Positions 1 through 7,921 of a stretch of 64,000 nt of DNA are shown piece after piece. A program made the translations under genes and the position numbers. Numbering within the stretch: the stretch's first letter is position 1; each line of letters starts with the position of its first letter. Source of the DNA: Enemella dayhoffiae. Lineage in GTDB: Bacteria; Actinomycetota; Actinomycetes; Propionibacteriales; Propionibacteriaceae. The stretch lies in NCBI RefSeq assembly GCF_002250625.1, contig NZ_NMVQ01000034.1, positions 216,104 through 280,103 on the forward strand, in the 5' to 3' direction. The notes below the pieces were generated by a model, which did no database searches, had not been told where the DNA came from, and worked only from the letters and a program-made list of their open reading frames with translations.

Positions 1-1697
1 ATGGCGGGCTCGGTTGGATCTATCTGGCCCGGGACCGCAACGTGTCCAACCGGTGGGTGGTGCTCAAGGGCCTGCTCAACTCCGGTGACGCCGACGCCCT
101 GGCCGCGGCCATCGCGGAGCAGCAATTCCTTGCCCAGGTTGAACATCCGCTGATCGTGGAGATCTACAACTTCGTCACCCACGAGGGTGCCGGCTACATC
201 GTGATGGAGTACGTCGGCGGCCGGTCGCTCAAGGAACTGCTGAAGGATCGGATGGAGGCCAACGGCGGCGACTACGACCCGCTGCCGCCGGACCAGGCGA
301 TGGCCTACCTGATCGAGGCGCTGCCGGCTTTCCAGTATCTGCACGACATGGGGCTGGTCTATTGCGACTTCAAGCCCGACAACATCATCCAGGTCGGTGA
401 CGCGATCAAGCTGATCGACCTTGGTGGCGTACGCCGGGCCGACGACGAGGAGTCGGCGATCTATGGCACCGTCGGCTATCAGGCGCCCGAGGTGGCGCGG
501 GCCGGGGTGTCGGTGGAGTCGGACATCTTCACCATCGGGCGCACGCTGATGGTGCTCTGCTCCGAGTTCAAGGGATACCAGACCAGTTTCGAGTTCACCT
601 TGCCGCCGGTCGAGCAGACGCCGCTGTTCCAGCAGAACGACTCGCTCTATCGGCTGCTGCAGAAGTGCTGCGCCCCCGACCCGGCCGACCGGTTCGCCAG
701 CGCCGACGAGCTGCGCGTGCAGCTGCTCGGCGTGCTCCGCGAGACCGTGGCCCGGCGCACCGCCGGCACCGCGCTGACCAGTGCCGCCTCGGTGCTGTTC
801 GAACCGCCGGCCTTCCTTGGCGAACAGCTCGACTGGCACATGCTGCCGAAGCTGCGGCCCGACACCACCGACGCCCAGCACGCCTGGCTCAGCAACGTCG
901 ACATCGACGACCCGCGGGAGCGGCTGGCCGTGCTGGCCCAGGCCCCCGAGGAGTCGGCGGAGGTACGCCTGTTCCGCTGCCAGGCGGCGCTGGAGATCGG
1001 CGACAGCACGCTCGTGGCCGCCGAGACCCGGCAGCTGCTGCAGGCCGACCCGTGGGAGTGGCGGGCGGTCTGGATGTCCGGGCTGGCCGCCCTGCAGGCG
1101 AAGGACTGGACCACCGCGCAGCAGGCGTTCAACGCGGTCTATGGCCAGCTGCCCGGTGAGCTGGCCCCCAAGCTGGCGCTGGCGATGGCCTGCGAGAGCG
1201 GCAAGGAACCGGAGGTGGCCGAGGCGCTCTATGCGACGTGCGTGTCCACCGACGCCAACTACGTCACCCCCTCCGCGTTCGGGCTGGCCCGGATCCGGGC
1301 ACACCGGGGCGACCTCACCTCGGCGGTGGCCGCGCTGGACATGGTGCCGGTGACCAGCCGCGGTTACGCCGAGTCGCGCCGGTTGCGGGCCCGGCACCTG
1401 CTCGCGATGGGCAAGGGGCTGGCCGACCTGGACGAGGCGATGCGCTCGATCGAGGGGGTACGCCTGGACGGCCGCGACGCCGACGAGTTCAGCGTCAACA
1501 TCCTCGAACGCGCACTGACCGAGGTCCGCCGTTCCGGACCCCAGCCCAAGCAGCAGGTGGGCGCCTACCCGGCCCGGGAGGACGCCCTGCGCGCCGGCCT
1601 GGAGCAGGCGTACCGGTCGCTGGCCCGCCACGACGAGCAACGCCGCGTCGAGCTGATCGACCGGGCCAACCGGATGCGCCGCTGGAGCCTGCTGTGA
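1..1697 (+). CDS. pknG: PknG-type serine/threonine protein kinase with TPR domain (5' end outside window)
   Basis: Cytosolic Ser/Thr kinase of the PknG family; in mycobacteria and corynebacteria PknG controls glutamate and 2-oxoglutarate metabolism. The reading frame is open from base 3, so the N-terminus (in the family a rubredoxin-like domain) lies outside. Visible are the glycine loop GGLGWIYLA, the ATP lysine in VVLKG (codon 66-68), the catalytic loop YCDFKPDN (Asp codon 366-368) and IDLGGV in place of DFG, both PknG-like departures from HRD/DFG. The second half is alpha-helical, TPR-like. The stop overlaps the next gene's GTG by 4 bp, indicating translational coupling with the phosphatase. 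Family assignment is confident; substrates are not visible. Confidence 0.93.
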   Translation, partial: GGLGWIYLARDRNVSNRWVVLKGLLNSGDADALAAAIAEQQFLAQVEHPLIVEIYNFVTHEGAGYIVMEYVGGRSLKELLKDRMEANGGDYDPLPPDQAMAYLIEALPAFQYLHDMGLVYCDFKPDNIIQVGDAIKLIDLGGVRRADDEESAIYGTVGYQAPEVARAGVSVESDIFTIGRTLMVLCSEFKGYQTSFEFTLPPVEQTPLFQQNDSLYRLLQKCCAPDPADRFASADELRVQLLGVLRETVARRTAGTALTSAASVLFEPPAFLGEQLDWHMLPKLRPDTTDAQHAWLSNVDIDDPRERLAVLAQAPEESAEVRLFRCQAALEIGDSTLVAAETRQLLQADPWEWRAVWMSGLAALQAKDWTTAQQAFNAVYGQLPGELAPKLALAMACESGKEPEVAEALYATCVSTDANYVTPSAFGLARIRAHRGDLTSAVAALDMVPVTSRGYAESRRLRARHLLAMGKGLADLDEAMRSIEGVRLDGRDADEFSVNILERALTEVRRSGPQPKQQVGAYPAREDALRAGLEQAYRSLARHDEQRRVELIDRANRMRRWSLL

Positions 1698-2866
1698 CCG
1701 AGGAAGGACCTGTCTTGTCCAACGAAGGACCCGGCGTGACCGCCACCGAGGCGCGCGCGGAGACGACGCCCTGTGTCTCCTGCGGCGCCACCGTGCAGCC
1801 GTGGGAGGCCTATTGCGAGGGCTGCGGGGCCCAGCTCACCCCACGCTCCGAGCCCCCGACCCCCGAACCCGAGTCCGCGGACGGTCCGCGGGACAGCCGC
1901 TCGGTCCACCTGCCCCGCGCCGCCCAACCCGAACCGGTCGCGGCGCCCCGACCCTGCCGCGAGTGCGGGGGCACGGTGGACGCCGACGGCTATTGCGAGC
2001 AGTGCGGCGCCAAGGCACCCAGCGAACGGGAGCACTGGAGCGAGACCCCGGCCGGCTGGCTCGGTGGGGTGTGCGACCGCGGCATCCGGCACTCCCGCAA
2101 CGAGGACGCGATGGCGCTGGGGCTGGACGGGGGCCGGGCCGTGCTGGTGGTGTGCGACGGGGTGTCCTCCTCCGAGGACTCCGACGTGGCCTCGCTGGCC
2201 GCCGCCCGGACCGCCCGGGACGTGCTCGGCGCGCAGCGACCGAGTGGCCTGGGGGTCGCCGAGTCCCGGCACCAGGCGGTGCTGGCCGTGCTGGCCGACG
2301 CCGTGGTCGCCGCCAACGACGCGGTCGTCGAGGCCACCGCACCGAGCTCGCGCAACGCGGCCTCCTGCACCTTCGCCGCGGCCGTGGTGGAGGACGGGGA
2401 GATCGCGTACGCCAGCCTGGGTGACTCACGGATCTATTGGTTGGCCGACACCGGCGAGTCGCGCCAGCTCAGCGTGGACGACTCGGTCGCCCAGTTGCAG
2501 ATGGCCGCCGGCGCCAGCCGCGAGCAGGCCGAGAACGGCCCGCAGGCGCACGCGATCACCAAGTGGCTGGGACGCGATGCGCCCGACCTGACCCCGACCG
2601 GCGGGGTGATCGAGGTGCCGGGTGACGGCTGGCTGATGGTCTGCTCCGACGGGCTGTGGAACTATGCGTCGACCCCCGATGAGCTCGAGACCCAGGTGGC
2701 CCGGCTGCTGGTCGCCGATCCGGCGTACGCCGAACCCACCGGGTTGGCCGAGGGGCTGGTCGCCTGGGCGAACGAGCAGGGCGGCAAGGACAACATCACC
2801 GTGGCGCTGGCCCGGTTCGGGGATTCTGCGCTGCCTCCCGAGCACACTGGCCGGGTCCGCGGATAG
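1694..2866 (+). CDS. PP2C-family protein phosphatase with two N-terminal zinc ribbons
   Basis: Metal-dependent Ser/Thr phosphatase likely opposing the upstream PknG. The N-terminus carries two zinc-ribbon units (CVSCG...CEGCG and CRECG...CEQCG) joined by a Pro-rich linker. The PP2C core follows with RNEDAM, CDGVSSS, SLGDSRIYW, CSDGLWN and GGKDNITV, so the metal-binding aspartates are present. GTG 1694 overlaps the pknG stop (GTGA). TTG 1715 and GTG 1736 are in-frame alternatives, each with a purine-rich ribosome site (GAGGAAGGA, GAAGGA). About 390 aa from the first start. Zinc ribbons on a PP2C are an adaptor-type addition and recur on the FHA protein of this operon. Confidence 0.9.
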   Translation: MTEEGPVLSNEGPGVTATEARAETTPCVSCGATVQPWEAYCEGCGAQLTPRSEPPTPEPESADGPRDSRSVHLPRAAQPEPVAAPRPCRECGGTVDADGYCEQCGAKAPSEREHWSETPAGWLGGVCDRGIRHSRNEDAMALGLDGGRAVLVVCDGVSSSEDSDVASLAAARTARDVLGAQRPSGLGVAESRHQAVLAVLADAVVAANDAVVEATAPSSRNAASCTFAAAVVEDGEIAYASLGDSRIYWLADTGESRQLSVDDSVAQLQMAAGASREQAENGPQAHAITKWLGRDAPDLTPTGGVIEVPGDGWLMVCSDGLWNYASTPDELETQVARLLVADPAYAEPTGLAEGLVAWANEQGGKDNITVALARFGDSALPPEHTGRVRG

Positions 2867-2899
2867 GCTGAAGGGCCCAGTCACCAACAGGGGGAGCAG

Positions 2900-4180
2900 A
2901 TGGCCGATTTCACATCCGAGGTCTACCAGAACGAGTTCCTGCCCGACGGCGGTACCGACGTGAACGCGATCGTCACGATCGCCTGCAGCGGGGCCGGTAA
3001 AGCGGGGCAGGGTGCCGGCGGTGACGCGGGAGAGATCATCATCGTCGACACCTCCGGATCGATGGGCGACACGAACATGGAGGCGGCCAAGAGCGCCGCG
3101 ACGGCCGCGCTGGACCACATCGTCGACGGCACCTGGTTCGCCGTGGTCGCCGGCAACCACCAGGCCTATCTCGCCTATCCGGTGACCCGCGGTGGTCAGG
3201 GGATGGTGCGGATGGACTCCTCCACCCGCTATCAGGCGGCGCAGGCGATCCGCTATTTCCACTCCGACGGTGGCACCGCGATGGGGTCGTGGCTGAACCT
3301 CACCCGCGCGCTGTTCAACTCGGTCCCGGGGATCCGTCAGCGGCACGCGATCCTGCTCACCGACGGGGAGAACCACAACGAGACCCCGCAGCAGCTGGAC
3401 GCCGCCATCCAGGCCTCGATCGGGCAGTTCCAGTGCGACTGCCGCGGGATCGGCGTGGACTGGAAGGTGAACGAGATCCGCCGGATCGCGCAGGCGCTGC
3501 TCGGCACCGTTGACCTGATCCCGCACCCGTCGCAGCTGGGGGCGGTGTTCAGCGAACTGATGCAGAAGTCGATGGGTCGTGGCGTGGCCGAGGCCGAGCT
3601 GCGGGTGTGGTCGCCGCAGGGCGCCCAGGTGCTGTTCGTCCGCCAGGTCTCCCCCACCGTCGAGGACCTGACCTCACGCTCGCGGCAGGTGAACCCGCTC
3701 ACCACGGCGTACCCGACCGGAGCCTGGGGTGATGAGTCCCGGGACTATCACGTCGCGGTACGCCTGGCCGCGCGCGCACTGGGCCAGGAGCAGTTGGCCG
3801 CCCGGGTCCAGCTGGCGGTGAACGACCAGGTGGTGACCCAGGCGCTGGTCAAGGCGACCTGGTCCTCCGACGACACGCTGACCACCCGGATCAACCCGGC
3901 GGTGGCGCACTACACCGGGCAGACCGAGCTGGCCGACGCGATCCAGCAGGGGCTGGCCGCCAAGGCGTCCGGAGACGACCGGACCGCCACCACCCGGCTC
4001 GGCCGGGCGGTGCAGCTGGCCCGCGAGACCGGCAACGCCGAGGCGACCGCCAAGCTGCGGAAGGTCGTCGACGTGCAGGACGAGGAAACCGGTACCGTCA
4101 GGTTGAAGCGGTCCGTCGACAAGGCCGATGAGATGGCCCTGGACACCGCCTCCACCAAGACGACGAGGATCCGAGGTTGA
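2900..4180 (+). CDS. VWA-domain protein of the PknG cassette
   Basis: A 426-aa cytosolic protein, no signal peptide seen. It contains a von Willebrand factor A domain with a complete MIDAS start, DTSGSMG at residues 50-56, followed by a downstream LLTDGE segment. The C-terminal third is a mixed domain followed by a charged helical tail (residues about 320-426). A strong ribosome site (GGGGGAGC) precedes ATG 2900. It sits between the phosphatase and the FHA protein and its stop overlaps the FHA reading frame. VWA domains bind protein partners through Mg2+, so it may be a scaffold or phosphorylation target; that role is inference from context. Confidence 0.85.
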   Translation: MADFTSEVYQNEFLPDGGTDVNAIVTIACSGAGKAGQGAGGDAGEIIIVDTSGSMGDTNMEAAKSAATAALDHIVDGTWFAVVAGNHQAYLAYPVTRGGQGMVRMDSSTRYQAAQAIRYFHSDGGTAMGSWLNLTRALFNSVPGIRQRHAILLTDGENHNETPQQLDAAIQASIGQFQCDCRGIGVDWKVNEIRRIAQALLGTVDLIPHPSQLGAVFSELMQKSMGRGVAEAELRVWSPQGAQVLFVRQVSPTVEDLTSRSRQVNPLTTAYPTGAWGDESRDYHVAVRLAARALGQEQLAARVQLAVNDQVVTQALVKATWSSDDTLTTRINPAVAHYTGQTELADAIQQGLAAKASGDDRTATTRLGRAVQLARETGNAEATAKLRKVVDVQDEETGTVRLKRSVDKADEMALDTASTKTTRIRG

Positions 4181-4182
4181 CG

Positions 4183-5121
4183 ATGCCCCCCTCTCCGGGA
4201 CAGCAGTTGCGCTGCCCCGACGGACACGCGAGCCAGTCCGACGACTATTGCGATGTCTGCGGGATGCCCATGTCCAGTGGCGGTGCGGCACCCGCTCCGG
4301 CGTCGCGGCCAGAACCGGCGGCCGCCAAACCGCCGGCTGGCCTGGAATGCCCCAACTGTTCGGTGATGAACGCCGCCGAGGCGCTGTTCTGCGAGGCCTG
4401 CGGCTATGACTTCACCACCGGGACCATGCCCCGCCCCACCCCGAACCCCCTCGACCTGGACACCCCGATGCCCGCCGCAGACTCCGTTGGCGAGCGAGAC
4501 AACAGTGAGTCGAAGGAGGCCGAGCCCGCCCCGGCCAAGGAGACCGCACCGGCTGCGGCGCCGCAGCCGGTGCCGTTCGCCCAGCCGGTCGGCCCGCCCG
4601 CCCAGGCGCAGCAACCCGCCCCGGCCCAGCCGCCCCAGACCGACGAGCGGGCCGAACCGATCCGCTCCACCCCGGCCAGGCCGGACAGGTCGGACAGCGA
4701 CGCCGGATGGGTGCTCGAGGTGTGGATCGACCCGGAGTGGTACGCCCTGCAGCAGAGTTCGGACCCGATGCCCTCACCGGGCCTGCCGCACGTGGTGCCG
4801 CTGCGCAAGCGTTCGGTGCTGATCGGCCGCCCCTCGCGCAGCCGCGGCATCACCCCGGACATCGACTGCGAGCCCGACTCCGGGATCAGCCGGCGCCAGG
4901 CCCAGTTGAGCACCGACGGCACCCGCTGGTTCGTCGAGGACCTCGACTCGGCCAACGGCACCTACGTCGCCGACGCCGCCGGCCCGCTGCCCACCACCCC
5001 GATCCCCTCCGGTCGCCGCCACGAACTCGACGGCGACGACCGGATCTATCTGGGCGCCTGGACCCGGTTGGTGCTGCGTCGCTCGACTCCCGAGGAGCTG
5101 GAGCTGTACGCCGAGGGCTGA
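4183..5121 (+). CDS. FHA-domain protein with N-terminal zinc ribbons
   Basis: Phosphothreonine-binding adaptor of about 312 aa. Two zinc-ribbon motifs occupy the N-terminus (CPDGH...CDVCG and CPNCS...CEACG), then an Ala/Pro/Glu-rich linker of about 100 residues, then a C-terminal FHA domain with VLIGRPS, SGISRRQ and DLDSANGTYV. ATG 4183 is chosen because it lies just after the VWA stop; TTG 4177, which overlaps that stop, is an alternative. FHA proteins such as GarA are PknG substrates in mycobacteria, so this is the natural partner of the kinase at the head of the operon. The zinc ribbons match those of the PP2C protein. Confidence 0.88.
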   Translation: MPPSPGQQLRCPDGHASQSDDYCDVCGMPMSSGGAAPAPASRPEPAAAKPPAGLECPNCSVMNAAEALFCEACGYDFTTGTMPRPTPNPLDLDTPMPAADSVGERDNSESKEAEPAPAKETAPAAAPQPVPFAQPVGPPAQAQQPAPAQPPQTDERAEPIRSTPARPDRSDSDAGWVLEVWIDPEWYALQQSSDPMPSPGLPHVVPLRKRSVLIGRPSRSRGITPDIDCEPDSGISRRQAQLSTDGTRWFVEDLDSANGTYVADAAGPLPTTPIPSGRRHELDGDDRIYLGAWTRLVLRRSTPEELELYAEG

Positions 5122-5208
5122 GCCGGTGCGCCGTCGGCGAACAAACCCCGGAGCGTGCCCGCCGGTGTGGAAAGGTTGAGGCGTACACCGAAGCCTGAGG
5201 AGGCACCC

Positions 5209-5433
5209 GTGGAAGTCAAGGTCGGGATCCAGCACATCGCGCGCGAACTCACCGTCGACACCGACCAGACCGCCGAAGAGGTCCAGGAGGCCTACCTGAA
5301 GGCGCTGGACGGCAACGACACCCTGCTGCTGCACGACGCCAAGGGCGGGCGTACGCTGCTGCGCGCCAGCCAGATCGCCTATCTCGACCTCGGTCAGGAG
5401 CAGGCGCGCAAGGTGGGCTTCGGCGCGGTCTGA
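5209..5433 (+). CDS. DUF3107 family small protein (TB9.4-like)
   Basis: A 74-aa protein beginning VEVKVGIQHIARELTVDT, typical of DUF3107, a short actinobacterial family of unknown function. GTG 5209 is preferred over the longer frame opening upstream because TGAGGAGG lies five bases before it and the family starts here. In mycobacteria the homologue (Rv3208A) stands next to a MiaE-like gene and rhlE, and the same three genes follow one another here. No catalytic motif is apparent. Confidence 0.85.
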   Translation: MEVKVGIQHIARELTVDTDQTAEEVQEAYLKALDGNDTLLLHDAKGGRTLLRASQIAYLDLGQEQARKVGFGAV

Positions 5434-5435
5434 CC

Positions 5436-6149
5436 CTAGCTCGCCAAGCCGAGGCGCTCCATCCGCAGCGCGTGGTTCTCGGTCAGCCGGGCGAACATCC
5501 GCCCGATGGCGTCCAGCGGCATGCCCGGCCGCTGTCCGGCGCCGGTGAGCAGGCCGGTCAGCGCGTCCCGGTCCGCGGCCACCCGCTGGGCCTGGGTGAG
5601 CGCCTCCCCCACCAGCCGCCGACCCCACAGGGCCAACCGTCCGGCGACCTTGGGATCCTCGGCGCAGGCCTGGCGTACCCGACCCACGATGTAGTCCCCG
5701 GCCCGGTCGTCGGCCAGCACGTCGAAGACCAGGTCGCGGGTCTGCGGGTCGACGTAGGCCGCCACCTCGCGATAGAAGTCGGCGGCGAACCCGTCTCCGA
5801 CGTAGGTCTTGACCATGCCCTCCAGCCAGGAGCGGGGGCGGGCGAAGTCGTGATAGGCGTCGAACGGCTGCTGGAACGGCTCCATCGCGACCATCACGTC
5901 CACGTCGCGGTCCAGCAGGTGGCTGCGGACCCGGTCGAAGTGGTTGATCTGCTGGGCCGCCATGGAGGCCATCATCACCTTGTCGGCCAGGGTGGGCGCG
6001 TGGGCGGCGTCGTCGGCCAGCCGCTGGAAGGCGGTCAGCTCGCCGTAGGCGAGGGTGCCGAGGAGGTCCACCACGCCCTGTCCATAGCCGCCGTCGTCGT
6101 CGATTGCGGCCGTGGAACTGTCCGAGACCTCGCGCGGCGTTTCACTCAT
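5436..6149 (-). CDS. Ferritin-like-fold protein, MiaE_2 family
   Basis: An all-helical protein of about 237 aa resembling the actinobacterial MiaE_2 family (ferritin-like, related to the tRNA hydroxylase MiaE). Helical segments contain GELTAFQRL, AAQQINHFDRV, SWLEGMVKTYVG and a terminal ENHALRMERL. The usual ExxH di-iron motif of the second helix reads QINH here, so one carboxylate ligand looks replaced by Gln. ATG 6149 is preferred to GTG 6158 because AGGGTGGG is better spaced. Convergent with DUF3107 and divergent from rhlE, matching Rv3208A-Rv3210c-Rv3211 order in mycobacteria. Enzymatic activity is unproven for this subfamily. Confidence 0.8.
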   Translation of the reverse strand: MSETPREVSDSSTAAIDDDGGYGQGVVDLLGTLAYGELTAFQRLADDAAHAPTLADKVMMASMAAQQINHFDRVRSHLLDRDVDVMVAMEPFQQPFDAYHDFARPRSWLEGMVKTYVGDGFAADFYREVAAYVDPQTRDLVFDVLADDRAGDYIVGRVRQACAEDPKVAGRLALWGRRLVGEALTQAQRVAADRDALTGLLTGAGQRPGMPLDAIGRMFARLTENHALRMERLGLAS

Positions 6150-6334
6150 ATCGCCCACCCTAGCTACACTGGGCCTTCGGCACGCGTCCTCGCGTGCCCT
6201 GCTCTGGCCCGTGCTCAGTCTGCACGCCGCGCCGGGCGAGTCCGAAGCCTCCGGGTCCTGACGGGTCCGGGACCTGATCGTGAGGAATCATCCTGTCCAC
6301 GAACGACACCCACACCGAATCCCTCAGCGACGTC

Positions 6335-7873
6335 GTGGCCGCCGAACTGGTGACCGACGCCGAGCCAGTCGAGGACCAGAAGACCACCTTCGCCGACCTG
6401 GGCGTGCTCCCGGAGATCAGCCAGGCCTTGGATGCCGTCGGCATCACCCATCCGTTCCCGATCCAGGCGATGTCGATCCCGATCGCGCTGGCCGGCACCG
6501 ACATGATCGGTCAGGCCCGCACCGGCACCGGCAAGACGCTGGCGTTCGGCATCTCGCTGCTCCAGCGGATCACCGTCGACCACGAGCCGGGCGTCGCCCC
6601 GCAGGCGCTGGTGGTCGCCCCCACCCGTGAGCTGGCGCTGCAGGTGACCAAGGATCTTGAGGTCGCGTCCACCATCCGCAAGGCCCGCGTGCTGACCGTC
6701 TATGGCGGGGTCGGCTATGATCCGCAGTTGGACGCGCTGGCGGCCGGGGTCGACGTGGTCGTGGGTACGCCCGGGCGGCTGCTCGACCTGGTCAACCGGC
6801 GGGCGCTAGACCTGCGACACGTCAAGGTGCTGGTCCTCGATGAGGCCGACGAGATGCTCGACCTGGGCTTCCTGCCGGACGTGGAGCGCATCCTGGCGAA
6901 CACTCCGGACAGCCGGCAGACGCTGCTGTTCTCGGCCACCATGCCGTCGGCGATCGCCTCGCTGGCCCGCACCCACCTCACCCAACCGGTGAACATCCGC
7001 GCCGAGCACCACGACGAGTCGCAGACGGTGCCGCTGACCACCCAGTTCGTCTATCAGGCCCACGACCTGGACAAGCCGGAGATCATCGGGCGGGTGCTGC
7101 AGGCCGCCGGGGTGGAGAAGGTGATCATCTTCTGCCGCACCAAGCGGGCCGCCCAGCGGATCGCTGACGATCTGGTCGACCGCGGATTCAACGCCGCGCC
7201 GATCCACGGCGACCTGCGTCAGGAGGCGCGGGAGAAGGCGTTGAAGAAGTTCCGTGAGGGGACCGTGCAGGTGCTGGTGGCGACCGACGTCGCCGCCCGC
7301 GGCATCGACGTCTCCGGGGTCAGCCACGTGATCAACCACGAGTGCCCCGACGACGACAAGACCTACGTGCACCGGATCGGGCGGACCGGCCGTGCCGGCG
7401 CCTCCGGTGTCGCGATCACCCTGGTCGACTGGGCCGACCTCACCCGCTGGAAGGTGATCAACAAGGCGCTCGGGTTGGACTTCGATCAGCCGGAGGAGAC
7501 CTACTCGACCTCGGCGCACCTGTTCGCCGACCTGGGCATCCCCGAGGGCACCCGCGGCCGGCTCAAGGCCGCCACTCCCGTTGCCCGGGACCGGGACCGC
7601 GAGGAGGGCACCGAACGCAAGCGCGAGCCGCGCCCCAAGCGGGACCGGAACCGGCGGCGTACCCGCAACGGCGAGGTGCTGGCCTCCGGCGAGAACGGCC
7701 CCGCGCCGGAGGCCGCCACGCCGGCCCGTTCCGCAGAGGGCAACGCCGCGGAGACCAACGGCGCCGAGGGTGAGCAGAAGCCGCGGCGTCGGCGTCGGCG
7801 CTCTCGTGGCCGCGGCCGTGGAGCTGCCGGCGGCGACGGCGATGCGGCTCAGGAGACCGGCTCCGAGAACTGA
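6335..7873 (+). CDS. rhlE: DEAD-box ATP-dependent RNA helicase, RhlE type
   Basis: Cytosolic RNA helicase, 512 aa from GTG 6335. The Q motif lies in FADLGVLPEISQALDAVG...PIQ, Walker A is ARTGTGKT, motif II LDEADEMLD, motif III SATMP and motif VI HRIGRTGRAG. The C-terminus is a basic low-complexity tail ending in Arg-rich RRRRRRSRGRGRG, common in RNA-binding helicases. GTG 6335 has no evident ribosome site. An in-frame CTG at 6293, preceded by GTGAGGA six bases upstream, could be the true start and would add 14 residues. Followed by the acyl-CoA synthetase on the same strand. Confidence 0.93.
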   Translation: MAAELVTDAEPVEDQKTTFADLGVLPEISQALDAVGITHPFPIQAMSIPIALAGTDMIGQARTGTGKTLAFGISLLQRITVDHEPGVAPQALVVAPTRELALQVTKDLEVASTIRKARVLTVYGGVGYDPQLDALAAGVDVVVGTPGRLLDLVNRRALDLRHVKVLVLDEADEMLDLGFLPDVERILANTPDSRQTLLFSATMPSAIASLARTHLTQPVNIRAEHHDESQTVPLTTQFVYQAHDLDKPEIIGRVLQAAGVEKVIIFCRTKRAAQRIADDLVDRGFNAAPIHGDLRQEAREKALKKFREGTVQVLVATDVAARGIDVSGVSHVINHECPDDDKTYVHRIGRTGRAGASGVAITLVDWADLTRWKVINKALGLDFDQPEETYSTSAHLFADLGIPEGTRGRLKAATPVARDRDREEGTERKREPRPKRDRNRRRTRNGEVLASGENGPAPEAATPARSAEGNAAETNGAEGEQKPRRRRRRSRGRGRGAAGGDGDAAQETGSEN

Positions 7874-7921
7874 TTCGCGCGATCCAGCTAGGCAGGGCCG
7901 CCGCAGCGGTAGCATGCGGCC

